Origin: Streptomyces cavernae
GTDB taxonomy: Bacteria; Actinomycetota; Actinomycetes; Streptomycetales; Streptomycetaceae
DNA length: 64,000 bases
Direction: 5' to 3'
NCBI RefSeq assembly: GCF_004023625.1
Contig: NZ_RPDJ01000005.1
Span: 186,001 to 250,000 of the forward strand
Every line of letters starts with the position of its first letter. The first letter of the stretch is position 1. The position numbers and the translations under genes are program-made. This document shows positions 35,001-44,100 of the stretch, piece by piece. The notes beneath the pieces are model-generated. The model saw only the letters and a list, made by a program, of their open reading frames with translations. It was not told the origin of the DNA and searched no databases.

Positions 35001-36293
35001 GGCGAACGCGGACAGCGTGTCGACCATCGTGTTGATGACTTCCGCCAGCGCCGCGACCTCGCCCTTCGCCTCGACCGTGATCTTCTGGGAGAGGTCGCCG
35101 CGCGCCACGGCCGTGGCCACCTGGGTGATCGAACGGACCTGACCGGTCAGGTTCGACGCCATCACGTTGACGTTGTCCGTCAGGTCCTTCCACGTGCCCG
35201 AGACACCGCGGACGGTGGCCTGCCCGCCCAGATTGCCCTCGGTGCCCACCTCGCGGGCCACTCGGGTGACCTCGTCGGCGAAGGCGGACAACTGGTCGAC
35301 CATCGTGTTCATCGTGTTCTTCAGCTCGAGGATCTCGCCCCGCGCGTCCACGCTGATCTTCTGCGACAGGTCGCCCTTGGCCACCGCGGTCGCCACCTGG
35401 GCGACATTGCGGACCTGGGTCGTGAGGTTGCCCGCCATGAAGTTGACGGAGTCCGTCAGATCGCGCCAGGTGCCCTTGACGCCCTGGACGTCCGCCTGAC
35501 CGCCGAGGCGGCCCTCGGTGCCGACCTCGCGGGCGACGCGGGTGACCTCGTCGGCGAAGGCGGACAGCTGGTCGACCATCGTGTTGATGGTGTTCTTCAG
35601 CTCGAGGATCTCGCCCCGCGCGTCCACGGTGATCTTCTGGGAGAGATCGCCCTTGGCCACCGCGGTCGTCACCTGGGCGACGTTGCGGACCTGGGCGGTG
35701 AGGTTGCCCGCCATGAAGTTGACGGAGTCGGTCAGGTCCCGCCAGACGCCACCGACACCGGGCACCTGCGCCTGGCCGCCGAGGCGCCCCTCGCTGCCGA
35801 CCTCGCGGGCGACGCGGGTGACCTCGTCGGCGAAGGCGGACAGCTGGTCGACCATCGTGTTGACGGTCTCCTTCAGCTGCAGGATCTCGCCCTGGGCGTC
35901 CACGTCGATCTTCTGGGAGAGGTCGCCCTTGGCCACCGCCGTCGCCACCTGAGCGATGTCCCGGACCTGCGTGGTCAGATTGCCCGCCATCGCGTTCACG
36001 GAATCGGTCAGATCGGCCCAGGTGCCGGAGACCCCCGGCACCTCCGCCTGCCCGCCCAGCGTCCCCTCGGTGCCCACCTCGCGCGCCACACGCGTCACCT
36101 CGGAGGTGAAGACGGACAACTGGTCGACCATTCCGTTGAAGACGGTCGCGATGTCCCCGAGGAGGCCCTCGCCGTCATCCGGCAGCCGGGTGCCGAAGTC
36201 CCCGTCCCGTACGGCGGTCAGCCCCGCGAGCAACTGCCGCAACTCCTGTTCGCCCGGAGCCCGTTCCGTGGCCTCAGTGGTCCTGCTGGTCAT
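32013..36293 (-). CDS. Seven-HAMP cytoplasmic hybrid histidine kinase
   Basis: About 1,426 aa without membrane segments, resembling fungal group III (Nik1/Os1) sensor kinases. Residues 15-614 form seven HAMP units in a row with six copies of EVTRVAREVG at 92-residue spacing. GAF lies at about 624-788, a coiled coil of Glu/Gln-rich repeats follows, then HisKA with phosphoacceptor His871 in NMSHELRTPL, HATPase (938-1088, with GTGLGLSI), a receiver-like domain (about 1141-1270) that lacks a normal Asp/Lys set, and a true receiver (1301-1426, DVMMPEMDG, TAKAMPGDQ). ATG 36293 has AGGG six bases upstream. Repeated HAMPs pass signals along a helical rod; osmotic or envelope stress is the usual theme, but the input here is unknown. 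Confidence 0.92.
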   Translation of the reverse strand: MTSRTTEATERAPGEQELRQLLAGLTAVRDGDFGTRLPDDGEGLLGDIATVFNGMVDQLSVFTSEVTRVAREVGTEGTLGGQAEVPGVSGTWADLTDSVNAMAGNLTTQVRDIAQVATAVAKGDLSQKIDVDAQGEILQLKETVNTMVDQLSAFADEVTRVAREVGSEGRLGGQAQVPGVGGVWRDLTDSVNFMAGNLTAQVRNVAQVTTAVAKGDLSQKITVDARGEILELKNTINTMVDQLSAFADEVTRVAREVGTEGRLGGQADVQGVKGTWRDLTDSVNFMAGNLTTQVRNVAQVATAVAKGDLSQKISVDARGEILELKNTMNTMVDQLSAFADEVTRVAREVGTEGNLGGQATVRGVSGTWKDLTDNVNVMASNLTGQVRSITQVATAVARGDLSQKITVEAKGEVAALAEVINTMVDTLSAFADEVTRVAREVGTEGRLGGQAHVPNVAGTWKDLTDNVNSMANNLTGQVRNIALVTTAVANGDLSKKIDVDARGEILELKTTINTMVDQLSSFAAEVTRVAREVGSEGRLGGQAEVEGVSGTWKRLTENVNELAGNLTRQVRAIAEVASAVAEGDLTRSITVEASGEVAELKDNINSMVESLRETTRANQEQDWLKTNLARISGLMQGHRDLPVVAELIMDELTPLVSAQYGAFYLAEDTDRGPELRLVGSYGFPDDDSRPNRIPVGRSLVGQAARNRRTIGVDELPPGYVAISSGLGRIAPTALVVLPIVVEDQVLGVIELASVSRFTETHRDFLEQLMETIGVNLNTIVANARTDELLEESQRLTAELQERSEELQVQQEELQRSNAELEEKASLLADRNRDIEAKNLQIEQARQELETRAQELSLASKYKSEFLANMSHELRTPLNSLLILAQLLAQNPSRNLTPKQVEYAGIIHSAGSDLLQLINDILDLSKVEAGKMDVTPEPVALRQLLEYVEATFRPMTTQKSLDFTITTATGAPADLLTDDSRLRQILRNLLSNAVKFTERGSVELRIEPAAADEVPAEVYRGGSVVAFRVKDTGIGIPEQQLETIFGAFQQADGTTSRKYGGTGLGLSITREIAHLLGGAVTVDSTPGQGSTFTLFLPVSRADFEEVLAGSRPAEQPTAQIASDAVVVPRPVVGLPGLPGQRRRRLLVVEGRTRGLLTLVAESAVADIARSRGDGDPSEAIDIITAAGAQEAASALAAEPCHCVVLELGMPDDEASRFLQAVQGDSALASVPVLVHSGHRMDLAQERALQSRSAGRPLDFLSSLDELRERVVLHLSAEEPGDALSLVRAEEPQHTAAQPVDDAFVGRTVLVVDDDARNLFALSGILELHGFRVLHAENGRKGIEALLAHPEVSIVLMDVMMPEMDGYAATAEIRKMPQYADLPIIAVTAKAMPGDQEKSLASGANDYVTKPVDTDDLITRVRRWLLPS
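34440..36220. repeat. 276-bp coding repeats of the HAMP array
   Basis: The HAMP units are also repeats at DNA level with 276-base (92-codon) period; stretches such as the EVTRVAREVG coding segment are almost identical between units. This makes the array prone to unequal recombination and unit-number change. Confidence 0.85.
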
Positions 36294-36594
36294 GCGCACC
36301 CTCGTTCCGCTCCCCAAGAGTCCTCGTACGAGAACTCGGAACCGCGCCGGGCCCGCGAACGGCCCCGCTGGTCGCCCCCGCATTCCCCTCGGTGTTTCCG
36401 CAGCTCACGGATCTTCCCGAGGAGAAAATACGCCGCAGGTTAACTCAGTTGCCGTGCGACAACCAAAGCGCAGTGCAAAGATCTCGGGCCCGGCGGGGAG
36501 ACACGGATCGAACACGCATGGAGACGCCGGATCGGGGTAAGAGGGAGGGCGCTTTGAGGGTGTGTCAGTTGTTGATGTTGGTATTGACGGTTTG
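36294..36594. other. Short intergenic region upstream of the hybrid kinase
   Basis: 301 bases between the kinase start and the stop of the sugar-binding lipoprotein gene, both on the minus strand. It contains an imperfect inverted pair GTTGCCGTGCGACAAC near 36449-36464 and a T/G-rich stretch 36550-36600. No gene seen; a kinase promoter is expected here. Confidence 0.5.
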
Positions 36595-37779
36595 TCACCT
36601 GCGCCAGATCTCGCGGTACGCCTCCCGGTAGCCCGACGGATTCCAGGTGGTGACGCCCTCGCTGTTGCCGGCCGTGCTGATGTGCACGGGAGCGACGTAG
36701 CCGCTGGCGGGCCGGCCGGAGAACGCGCGGTTGAACTCGTCGATGATCTGCCAGCCCTGCAGGGACAGCGGCTCGGGGACGGTGGCGGCCTGGTACCGCT
36801 CGCTGTTGACGCGCTGGAAGGCCGAGGGGTCGCCGTCCCCCGCGCCGATGTTGAAGGGCGGGCCGGACCCCTCCTTGCCGGCGGCGCGGAAGGCGGCGGC
36901 GGCGTCGGCGAAGTACAGGTCGTTGATGGCCACGGAGTACGTCCAGTCGTCGCCGAAGCGGGAGAGGAGCGCGGAGATCTCCCGGGGCGTGCGGGTGCTC
37001 GCGTCCGGGATCGGGATGTTCTCGTAGGCCAGCAGCCGCACGCCCGAGCAGGTCGCCAGCTCCTTCCGGATCAGCTCGGACTTGTTCTTGGCGAACGGGA
37101 TCGAGGCGTCGGTGAAGACCACGACACCCGCGTTGCCGTTGGAACGGGCGATGACCCACTGGGCGCTGATCCTCGCCACCTCGTCCACCTCGGTGGTGAC
37201 GTTGGTGAAGAGCGGCGGCTGCCTGCTCGGACCGGGGGAGGCGACCGCGTGCCAGCCGATGAGCGGGATACCGGCGGCGCTCGCCTGTGCCACCTGCTGC
37301 GACGTCGAGTTGGGGTCGAAGCCGCCGATGACGATGCCCGACGGTCTGAGGGCCACGGCCTGGCCCAGCGCCGACTGGATGCCGGCGGGCGTGCCCCCGC
37401 CGTCGATCACCCGGACGTTCCAGCCGATGACCCGCGCGGCCTCCCGGACACCGTTCGCCGCACCCGCGACTCCGGGGTTGGTCATGGTCTGCGCTACGTA
37501 GACGATGGTCCTGCCGGACACCGCCGGGGGGCCGCTGGTGGGGCCGTCCCAGGGGATGTCGGTCCGCTCGGCCCGGCTCACGGCGGCCTCGGCCGCGTCC
37601 TGGACGGCCGGGCAGCCGCTGCGGCCCGTGGCGGTGTCCGCCGGATCGTCCGAGGAGCCGCGTTCGCATCCGGCGAGGACCGCTGTCACGGCCAGCAGGG
37701 CGGTGGCGACGAACGGTGCTTTGCGGGTGCCGGGGGTGGGCACGATCCTGAGGCTGCCGGTCCTGTGATTGCAGTGCAC
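36595..37779 (-). CDS. Sugar ABC transporter substrate-binding lipoprotein (ribose type)
   Basis: About 394 aa. A lipoprotein signal ends in LAGC, followed by a type-I periplasmic-binding fold: RTIVYVAQTMTNPGVAGAAN, SALGQAVALRPSGIVIGGFD and IPLIGWHAVASPG. The end carries the typical NDLYFADAAAAFRAAG and GWQIIDEFNRAFSG segments. It captures a sugar outside the membrane for the permease and ATPase encoded just upstream. GTG 37779 with AAGGAG five to six bases away is clearly better than the upstream GTG/ATG in frame at 37833. It is the last gene of the three-gene transporter operon; the gap to the permease is 50 bases. Confidence 0.9.
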   Translation of the reverse strand: MHCNHRTGSLRIVPTPGTRKAPFVATALLAVTAVLAGCERGSSDDPADTATGRSGCPAVQDAAEAAVSRAERTDIPWDGPTSGPPAVSGRTIVYVAQTMTNPGVAGAANGVREAARVIGWNVRVIDGGGTPAGIQSALGQAVALRPSGIVIGGFDPNSTSQQVAQASAAGIPLIGWHAVASPGPSRQPPLFTNVTTEVDEVARISAQWVIARSNGNAGVVVFTDASIPFAKNKSELIRKELATCSGVRLLAYENIPIPDASTRTPREISALLSRFGDDWTYSVAINDLYFADAAAAFRAAGKEGSGPPFNIGAGDGDPSAFQRVNSERYQAATVPEPLSLQGWQIIDEFNRAFSGRPASGYVAPVHISTAGNSEGVTTWNPSGYREAYREIWRR

Positions 37780-37829
37780 GGGAGCTCCTTGCGGGTTTGC
37801 GAGGAGAGGGGCCTTGGCGTGACCGGAGG

Positions 37830-39347
37830 TCACGGAGGCGCTGTCGGCGGTGCCGGCGGCGGTGGCGGCGCCGGCGATGGGGCGGGCGAGTCGCGGGCGG
37901 CGGTGGCGCCGGTACGGAGGCGGCGGCGGGCCGAGTAACCGGCCAGGCCGACGGCAACGAGGAGGGTGGCACCGTTGAACAGCGGTGTCGCCCAGAAGTC
38001 GGCCCCCATCTGCCCGATACCGGCGAGGCCGATGGCGAGGACGGCGACGGCGACGACGGTGCCGAGGGCGTTGGGCCGGCCCGGTTTGATCGCGGTGGAC
38101 CCGAGCAGGGCGCCGACGAAGGCGGGCAGCAGATAGTCGAGGCCCACGCTCGGGTTGCCGATCTGTTGCTGCGCGGCGAGCAGCACCCCGGCGAAGCCTA
38201 CGATCAGCCCCGATGTGGCGAAGGCGTACACCGAGTACCTGCGGGTGGGGATGCCCACGAGGTCGGCGGCGCGCGGGTTGGAGCCGATGACGTACAGGTA
38301 CCGGCCGAGCGGCAGCCGCTCCAGGACCAGCCAGAGAACGACCGCCAGGGCGAGCACGTAGAAGGCGGGTACCGGAAGGCCGAGGAACGAGGAGTCGTAG
38401 ATGTCGGTGAAGGCGGGCGGCAGGCCCTCTGGGCCGGGCACGATCCGGCCGCCGTCGGTGACCCAGCCGGTGACCGCGTACAGCATGCTGCCGGTTCCGA
38501 GGGTGGCGATGAAGGAGTCGATCTGGCCGAACTCGACGATGATCCCGTTGAGGACGCCCACCACCGCGCCGCCGATGACCACCGCGAGGCAGGCGAGCGG
38601 CCAGGGCCAGCCTTCGGCGACGATGAGCTGCATCACCATCACGTGCGCCAGCCCCAGGCCGTAGCCGATGGACAGGTCGAACTTGCCGGTCGCGATGGGG
38701 ACCATCGCGCCGAGCGCCAGGATGGCCGGGATCGACTGGGTCGACAGGATCGAGTCGATGTTGTCCAGCGTGGGGAAGGTCCGCGGCAGGGTGAGCGAGA
38801 AGACCAGGAAGAGCAGGGCGGTGAGGGCCAGCAGGCCGTAGGTGCCGATGAGATGCCCACCGCCACCGCGCCTTCGCAGCCCTGCGGGCGGGGGTGGGTT
38901 GTCGGGTCCGTTCGGTCCGCCGGGCGGGGGTGGGTTGTCGGGTCCGTTCGGTCCGCCGGGCGGGGGTGGGTTGTCGGGTCCGTTCGGTCCGCCGGGCGGG
39001 GGTGGGTTGTCGGGTCCGTTCGGTCCGTCGGGTCCGCTTGGTTGTCCGGGGCCACCAGGCCCACCAGGGTGAACCGGGCCGTCTTCCGGACGGCCGCGTT
39101 GTTCCGGCCTGTCCGACTCGCCCCGCGCCCCGGGCTCCTCCGGCTTCTCCGGCTCATCAGGTCGTCCCGGTGCGGCCACCCGCTCCGATGTGGCCACCCG
39201 CTCCGCTCCCGCCACCCGCTCCGGTGCCTCGGGCGCCCCCGGTACCCGCGGTGCAAGAAACGGTTCCACCGGTGGCTGCGGGGCGTGGGCGGGGCGAGGA
39301 AGCCGGTCCTGGCGTCCGGCGGCGCGGGGAGGGGGGGAGGCGGTCAT
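37830..39347 (-). CDS. Sugar ABC transporter permease with collagen-like N-terminal extension
   Basis: About 505 aa. Residues 175-470 form a RbsC-type permease of 8-10 membrane helices (GTYGLLALTALLFLVFSLTL, KFDLSIGYGLGLAHVM, ...SIGSNPRAADLVGIPT-like VIGSNPRAADLVGIPTRRYS). Uniquely, about 165 residues of Pro/Gly-rich sequence precede the first helix, including four copies of the 12-residue unit PPPPGGPNGPDN. A Pro-rich tail (PAPSPAPPPPPAPP) ends the protein. ATG 39347 overlaps the ATPase stop by 4 bp. The extension should lie in the cytoplasm, where RbsC N-termini are normally short. Function of the extension is unknown; the transporter role is certain. Confidence 0.88.
   Translation of the reverse strand: MTASPPPRAAGRQDRLPRPAHAPQPPVEPFLAPRVPGAPEAPERVAGAERVATSERVAAPGRPDEPEKPEEPGARGESDRPEQRGRPEDGPVHPGGPGGPGQPSGPDGPNGPDNPPPPGGPNGPDNPPPPGGPNGPDNPPPPGGPNGPDNPPPPAGLRRRGGGGHLIGTYGLLALTALLFLVFSLTLPRTFPTLDNIDSILSTQSIPAILALGAMVPIATGKFDLSIGYGLGLAHVMVMQLIVAEGWPWPLACLAVVIGGAVVGVLNGIIVEFGQIDSFIATLGTGSMLYAVTGWVTDGGRIVPGPEGLPPAFTDIYDSSFLGLPVPAFYVLALAVVLWLVLERLPLGRYLYVIGSNPRAADLVGIPTRRYSVYAFATSGLIVGFAGVLLAAQQQIGNPSVGLDYLLPAFVGALLGSTAIKPGRPNALGTVVAVAVLAIGLAGIGQMGADFWATPLFNGATLLVAVGLAGYSARRRLRTGATAARDSPAPSPAPPPPPAPPTAPP
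38890..39033. repeat. 36-bp coding repeat, four copies
   Basis: GGGGGTGGGTTGTCGGGTCC followed by GTTCGGTCCGCCGGGC recurs with exact 36-base period from 38890 to about 39033; the last copy diverges at its end. It encodes the 12-residue collagen-like unit on the minus strand. Copies are near identical, which points to recent expansion. Confidence 0.85.
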
Positions 39348-40891
39348 CGGTTCGTCGGGGTTCTGGCAGGGGGTACGGCCGAGGCCGCCCCGGTGAGCCC
39401 GGCGACGGTGAGGGCCGTGCCGCTCAGCTCGGCCGTCACGGCTCCCCGCACGAAGACCACGGCACGCCGGCACACCCCCGCCACCTCCTCGAAGTCGGAG
39501 GAGATGAGCAGCACGGCGAGACCGGCGCCGAGCGCCTCGTCGAGCAGCCGGTGGATCGCGGCCTTGGCGCCGATGTCCACGCTCGCCGTCGGCTCCTCGA
39601 GGATCAGCAGGCGCAGCCCCACCCGGAGCCAGCGGCCGACCATGACCTTCTGCTGGTTGCCGCCGGAGAGGGTGGCGATGACGGCCTCGCTGTCGCGGGG
39701 ACGTACCGCGAAGCGGTCGATCAGGGCGGTGGCCTCCGCACGCTCACGGCGCGGGCCGATCCAGCGCAGCGCCGGCAGGCCTCCCGCGCGCGGGTTGGCC
39801 AGGAGGTTCTCCCGTACGGTCAGCTCGGCGGCGCACCCCTCCGACTGCCGGTTGCCGGTCACGATGCCGACCCCGAGACCGACGGCGTCGGCCACCGTAC
39901 GCGGGCGGTACGGCCGGCCGCCGAGCAGTGCGCGGCCGCCCAGCAAGGGGCGGGCCCCGGCGAGGGCGCGGCCCAGGTCCATGTGTCCGGCGCCCGTGAG
40001 ACCGACCAGCCCGAGCACCTCCCCGGCCCGGAGTTCCAGACCGACCGGCCCCGTCCCCGCGGTCCGCACCCCGTCGAGGGTCAGCACGGGAGGACGGCCG
40101 GAGGGAACCGTGGCGGGACGGTGCCCGGTCAACTCCTCACCGACGATGTCGTGCACCAGCCGGACCGGACTGTGGCCCGCCAGCGGGCCGTGGCTGACGA
40201 CGTGTCCGTCACGCAGGACGACAAAGCTGTCGGCGACCTCGTACACCTCGTCCAGACGGTGGCTGACGTACAGGATGCCGTGTCCCCGGTCGCGCAGGGT
40301 GTGCAGGACGGCGAAGAGCCGGGCGCAGTCCGCGGCGGGGAGGCTCGCGGTCGGCTCGTCGAGGACGATGAGCTTCGCGCGGGACGCCAGCGCCCGGGCG
40401 ATGGCCACCAGCGAACGGTCGGCGGGTGCCAGGTCGGCGATCCGCGCGTCCGGGTCGAGGTGTCCGGCGACGGTCCTCAGGACTTCGGTGCAGCGCTCCC
40501 GGGTCCGCCGCCAGGAGATCACACCGGCACGCCGTGGATATCCCGTGCTCAGGGCGATGTTCTCGGCGACGGACATCCACTCCACCAGGCCCAGGTCCTG
40601 GTGGATGAACGACATGCTCAGGGCGGCGGCATGGGTCCCGAGCGGGTGTCCGTCCACCGTGATCTCTCCGGCGTCGGCGTGATGGACACCCGCGAGGACC
40701 TTGATGAGGGTGGACTTTCCGGCGCCGTTGGGACCGAGGAGGGCGAGGATCCGGCCCGCGTGCACGTCGAGGTCGACGCCGTCCAGCGCCAGGGTGCCGC
40801 CGAATCGCTTGCCCAGTCCGCGGATGCGGACCAGGGGCTCCGCGCCGAGGGGCGGGAACGCGTTCACAGAGGTGTCGGGAGCGTCGTGCAC
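39344..40891 (-). CDS. Sugar ABC transporter ATP-binding protein, two-domain (RbsA type)
   Basis: About 515 aa. The first ABC domain has Walker A GPNGAGKS, Q-loop SFIHQDLG and Walker B LIVLDEPT, but its signature is LAPADRSLVAIARAL instead of the usual LSVGQQQ form. The second has the degenerate Walker A GLTGAGHM, signature LSGGNQQKVMVGR and LLILEEPT. GTG 40891 with GGAG six bases upstream is preferred; the frame is open to 40948. It is first in the operon and overlaps the permease by 4 bp. It couples ATP hydrolysis to sugar import with the lipoprotein encoded last in the operon. A palindrome upstream may be its operator. Confidence 0.9.
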   Translation of the reverse strand: MHDAPDTSVNAFPPLGAEPLVRIRGLGKRFGGTLALDGVDLDVHAGRILALLGPNGAGKSTLIKVLAGVHHADAGEITVDGHPLGTHAAALSMSFIHQDLGLVEWMSVAENIALSTGYPRRAGVISWRRTRERCTEVLRTVAGHLDPDARIADLAPADRSLVAIARALASRAKLIVLDEPTASLPAADCARLFAVLHTLRDRGHGILYVSHRLDEVYEVADSFVVLRDGHVVSHGPLAGHSPVRLVHDIVGEELTGHRPATVPSGRPPVLTLDGVRTAGTGPVGLELRAGEVLGLVGLTGAGHMDLGRALAGARPLLGGRALLGGRPYRPRTVADAVGLGVGIVTGNRQSEGCAAELTVRENLLANPRAGGLPALRWIGPRRERAEATALIDRFAVRPRDSEAVIATLSGGNQQKVMVGRWLRVGLRLLILEEPTASVDIGAKAAIHRLLDEALGAGLAVLLISSDFEEVAGVCRRAVVFVRGAVTAELSGTALTVAGLTGAASAVPPARTPTNR

Positions 40892-40982
40892 GGACATCTC
40901 CGGAGGGTCGGCCTGGCGAAGCGAGTTCTTCCCGACGTGACGAGACACGGTGAGAACGCGTGACGAGACACGAGCGAGAATA

Positions 40983-40997
40983 CTGTACTAATTACAG
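40983..40997. promoter_or_regulatory. AT-rich palindrome upstream of sugar transporter operon
   Basis: CTGTA-CTAAT-TACAG, a 5-bp inverted repeat around an AT-rich centre, in the short AT-rich stretch (40978-41010) about 90 bases upstream of the ATPase start. It looks like an operator for a sugar regulator not encoded in the window. Resemblance to a LexA box was considered and is imperfect (7- instead of 8-base spacer). Confidence 0.45.
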
Positions 40998-41104
40998 CAT
41001 TTCAGACATTGCGCGGCTCGTAACCCGGTTTTCCGGTCGTGGCAGCAGCCCGGTGGCAGCCCGGTGGCAATCCGGGTGGCAGCCCGGGTGACAACCGGGT
41101 GCTC

Positions 41105-44100
41105 TCAGGCGGCGTCCACCGCGCACTCGGCCCAGATGACCTTGCCTTCCGGCGTGTAGCGCGTCCCCCAGGACTGGGTCAGCTGTGCGACGAGGAAGAG
41201 GCCCCGCCCGCCCTCGTCGGTGCTGGCCGCGCGGCGCAGGTGCGGTGCGGTGTTGCTGGTGTCGGAGACCTCGAAGATCAGGGTGCGGTCGTGCAGGAGC
41301 CGTACTCGGATGGGCCCGGCGCCGTGCCGGATGGCATTGGTCACCAGTTCGCTGAGCAGCAGCTCCGCGGCGAACACGGTCTCCTCGAGACCCCATTCGG
41401 TCAGTTGCCGGGCGGCGGCGGCGCGGACCTCGCTGACGCGGGCCGGGTCGGCGGGCAGGTCCCAGATGGCGATCCGGCGCGGGTCCAGGGCGTGGGTGCG
41501 GGCGACGAGCAGGGCGATGTCGTCACAGGGGTGGGACGGCGCCACGGTGTCCAGGACCGCCTGACAGGTCTCCTCGGGGGTGCGGTCCGAGTGGGCGAGG
41601 GTCCCGCGCAGGTGTTCGAGGGCGACGTCTATGTCGCGCTGCCGGTCCTCGATGAGTCCGTCGGTGTAGAGGACCAGCTGGCTGTTTTCCGGGATGTGTA
41701 TCTCGGCGGTTTCGAACGGCAGGCCGCCGAGACCGAGCGGGGGCCCGGCGGGCAGGTCGGGGAAGGTCACGGTGCCGTCGGGACGGACCAGCGCCGGCGG
41801 CGGATGGCCGGCGCGGGCCATGGTGCACTGCTGCGAGGTCGGGTCGTAGACGGCGTACAGGCAGGTCGCGCCGATGATGCCGGCGTCCGCTTCGGCGGGG
41901 TTGCGGCCGCCCTCCCGGTCCTGGCCCTCCTCCCGGTCCAGGCGCACGACGAGGTTGTCGAGGTGGGTGAGGACCTCGTCCGGCGGGAAGTCGAGTTCGG
42001 CGAAGTTGCGCGCGGCCGTGCGCAGTCGGCCCATGGTGGCGGCGGAGTGCAGGCCGTGTCCGACCACGTCGCCGACGAAGAGGCCGATCCGGGTGCCGGA
42101 CAGCGGGATCACGTCGTACCAGTCGCCGCCCACCCCGTGCTCGGCGGGCAGATAGCGGTGGGCGACCTCGACGGCGTTCTGCTCGGGCACGCCGTGCGGG
42201 AGCAGGCTGCGCTGCAGGGCAAGCACCATGGTGCGTTCGCGTGTGTAGCGGCGTGCGTTGTCCATGGACAGCGCGGCGCGGGCGGCGAGCTCCTGGGCCA
42301 GCGAGCGGTCGTCGTCGGTGAAGGGCGCCTGGTCCTGCGAGCGGTAGAAGCTGGCGACACCCAGGACGACACCGCGGGCGACCAGGGGGACGGCGACGAG
42401 CGAGTGGACGTGGCTGAGGAGCCGCTCGGTGTGTTCGGGGTCCTGGTCCAGCCAGCCGGCGGCGTCCTTCAGATCCGGCTCCAGTACGGCCTGTCCGTGG
42501 GCCAGGCAGCGCAGCTGGGGCGTGGTCGGCCGGAAGTCGATCCGCTTGCCGACCGGACTGAACGGGAGGTCGTCGCGAATGCCGTGGACCACCGTGCGGC
42601 GCAGCTCGCTGCGCGGGTCGGCGGACTCGTCGCCGCGCAGTACGGCCTCCGGCAGGTCGATCGTGACGAAGTCGGCCAGCCGCGGGACGGCCGTCTCGGC
42701 GAGTTCCAGTGCGGTGCGGGGCACGTCCAGGGTGGTGCCTATACGGGCACTGGCCTCGGACAGCAGTTCAAGGCGGCGGCGAGCGGCAAGCGCGAACTTC
42801 CCCACCTCCGGCTCACCGAGCAGCACCAGCCCCCTGGCCGGGGGCTGGGCACCGGAAGGGGCGTGGGAAGGACTGCTGGAAGGGGCACCGGAAGGGATGC
42901 CGGGCGGCGGGGCGGCGGGCGGGGCGCCGGACGCCGGGACGGACGGCGGGACGGTCGGCAGGGCGCCGGACGGCGGGGCGTAGGGGGGAGGCCCGGAGGA
43001 TGGGGCGGATGCCCGCTCGGGGTGGGCGCTGAACGTCGGTCCGGGACGGGTGGCGGTCGTCCGTCCGGGGCGTTCGCCGCTCGTGCCATCGGCGTGGGCG
43101 GGGACCACCTGCTCGATCTGGCGCGGAATGGCGCGCGGCGCCCTGGGGGCACCGCCGGGCAGGAGCACCTCGATCGCGACGCCCGTCACTCCCGAGGCGC
43201 TCGTCATCGGGCGGCTCACGAGGGTGATCCGGCGGCCGTCGGACAGGGACACCTCGATGGCGGCCCGCTGTGCGGTGGAAATCAGTTCGGCGGCCTTGTC
43301 CATCAGCAGCGCCTGGTCGCGACGGTTCAGACTCCGGGCCAGCTGGTCCACGGCGGTGGTGCGGTCGGGCAGAGTGCCAGTACCGGTACCTGGTCCGACT
43401 CCGGTTCCGGTTCCGGTCCCGGTTCCCGCCCCGGTTCCGGTGAGCATGCCGGTGGCTGCGGCCGTCGCTGTGGCCGTGGCCGGCCCGATGCCGATCCCGA
43501 TGCCGGTGGCGAGGTCGAGGCCGGCGGTGAGGTCGAGACCGGTCGCGGGGTCGAGGCCGGTGCCGACGGCCGTATCGGTGCCGAAGGCCACACCGGCGTC
43601 GGCCGCGGTCTCCAGGTACGTTCGCAGCAGAGCGCGCTCCCGCGCGGAACTCTGCTCGAGCAGTCGCCGCTCGATGGCGTCGGCCGCCCTGCGTATCACC
43701 GTGGCCAGCACGGGATCCTCGGCACTGCGCGGATAGCCGAGGCACAGGACGCCCTCTATGCGCCCGCTGAGCGGGTCGCGGACGGGGATGGCACGGCAGG
43801 CGCTCGCCTGGGAGCGCTCAGCGAAGTGCTCGGCCCCGTAGACCTGGATGAGCTGTCGCTCGGCGAGTGCGAGACCGATCCCGTTGGTACCGGCGACTGA
43901 TTCGGCGAACACGAATCCGGGCACGCGCTGGATCGCCGGAAGGCTTCTGGCCAGGGACGCCTCTCCGAAGCGGCGCAGCAGGACCGTCCCGCTCGCATCG
44001 GCGACGGAGATGTTCATCTTGCTGCCCGCGAACCTGGACTCCAGCCGGTCGAGTACGGGACCCGCGGCGCGGACGAGCCGAGCGTCCGGATCGAAGTCGT

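Noticed and set aside
32253..36443. 1,396-codon + strand open frame
   Set aside because: Antisense shadow of the hybrid kinase; it only mirrors the HAMP repeats.
38890..39033. CRISPR-like array
   Set aside because: Repeats are contiguous with no spacers and lie within the permease coding sequence.
40983..40997. LexA box
   Set aside because: CTGT-N7-ACAG has the wrong spacer, and actinobacterial LexA sites are GAAC-type; kept only as an unspecified palindrome.
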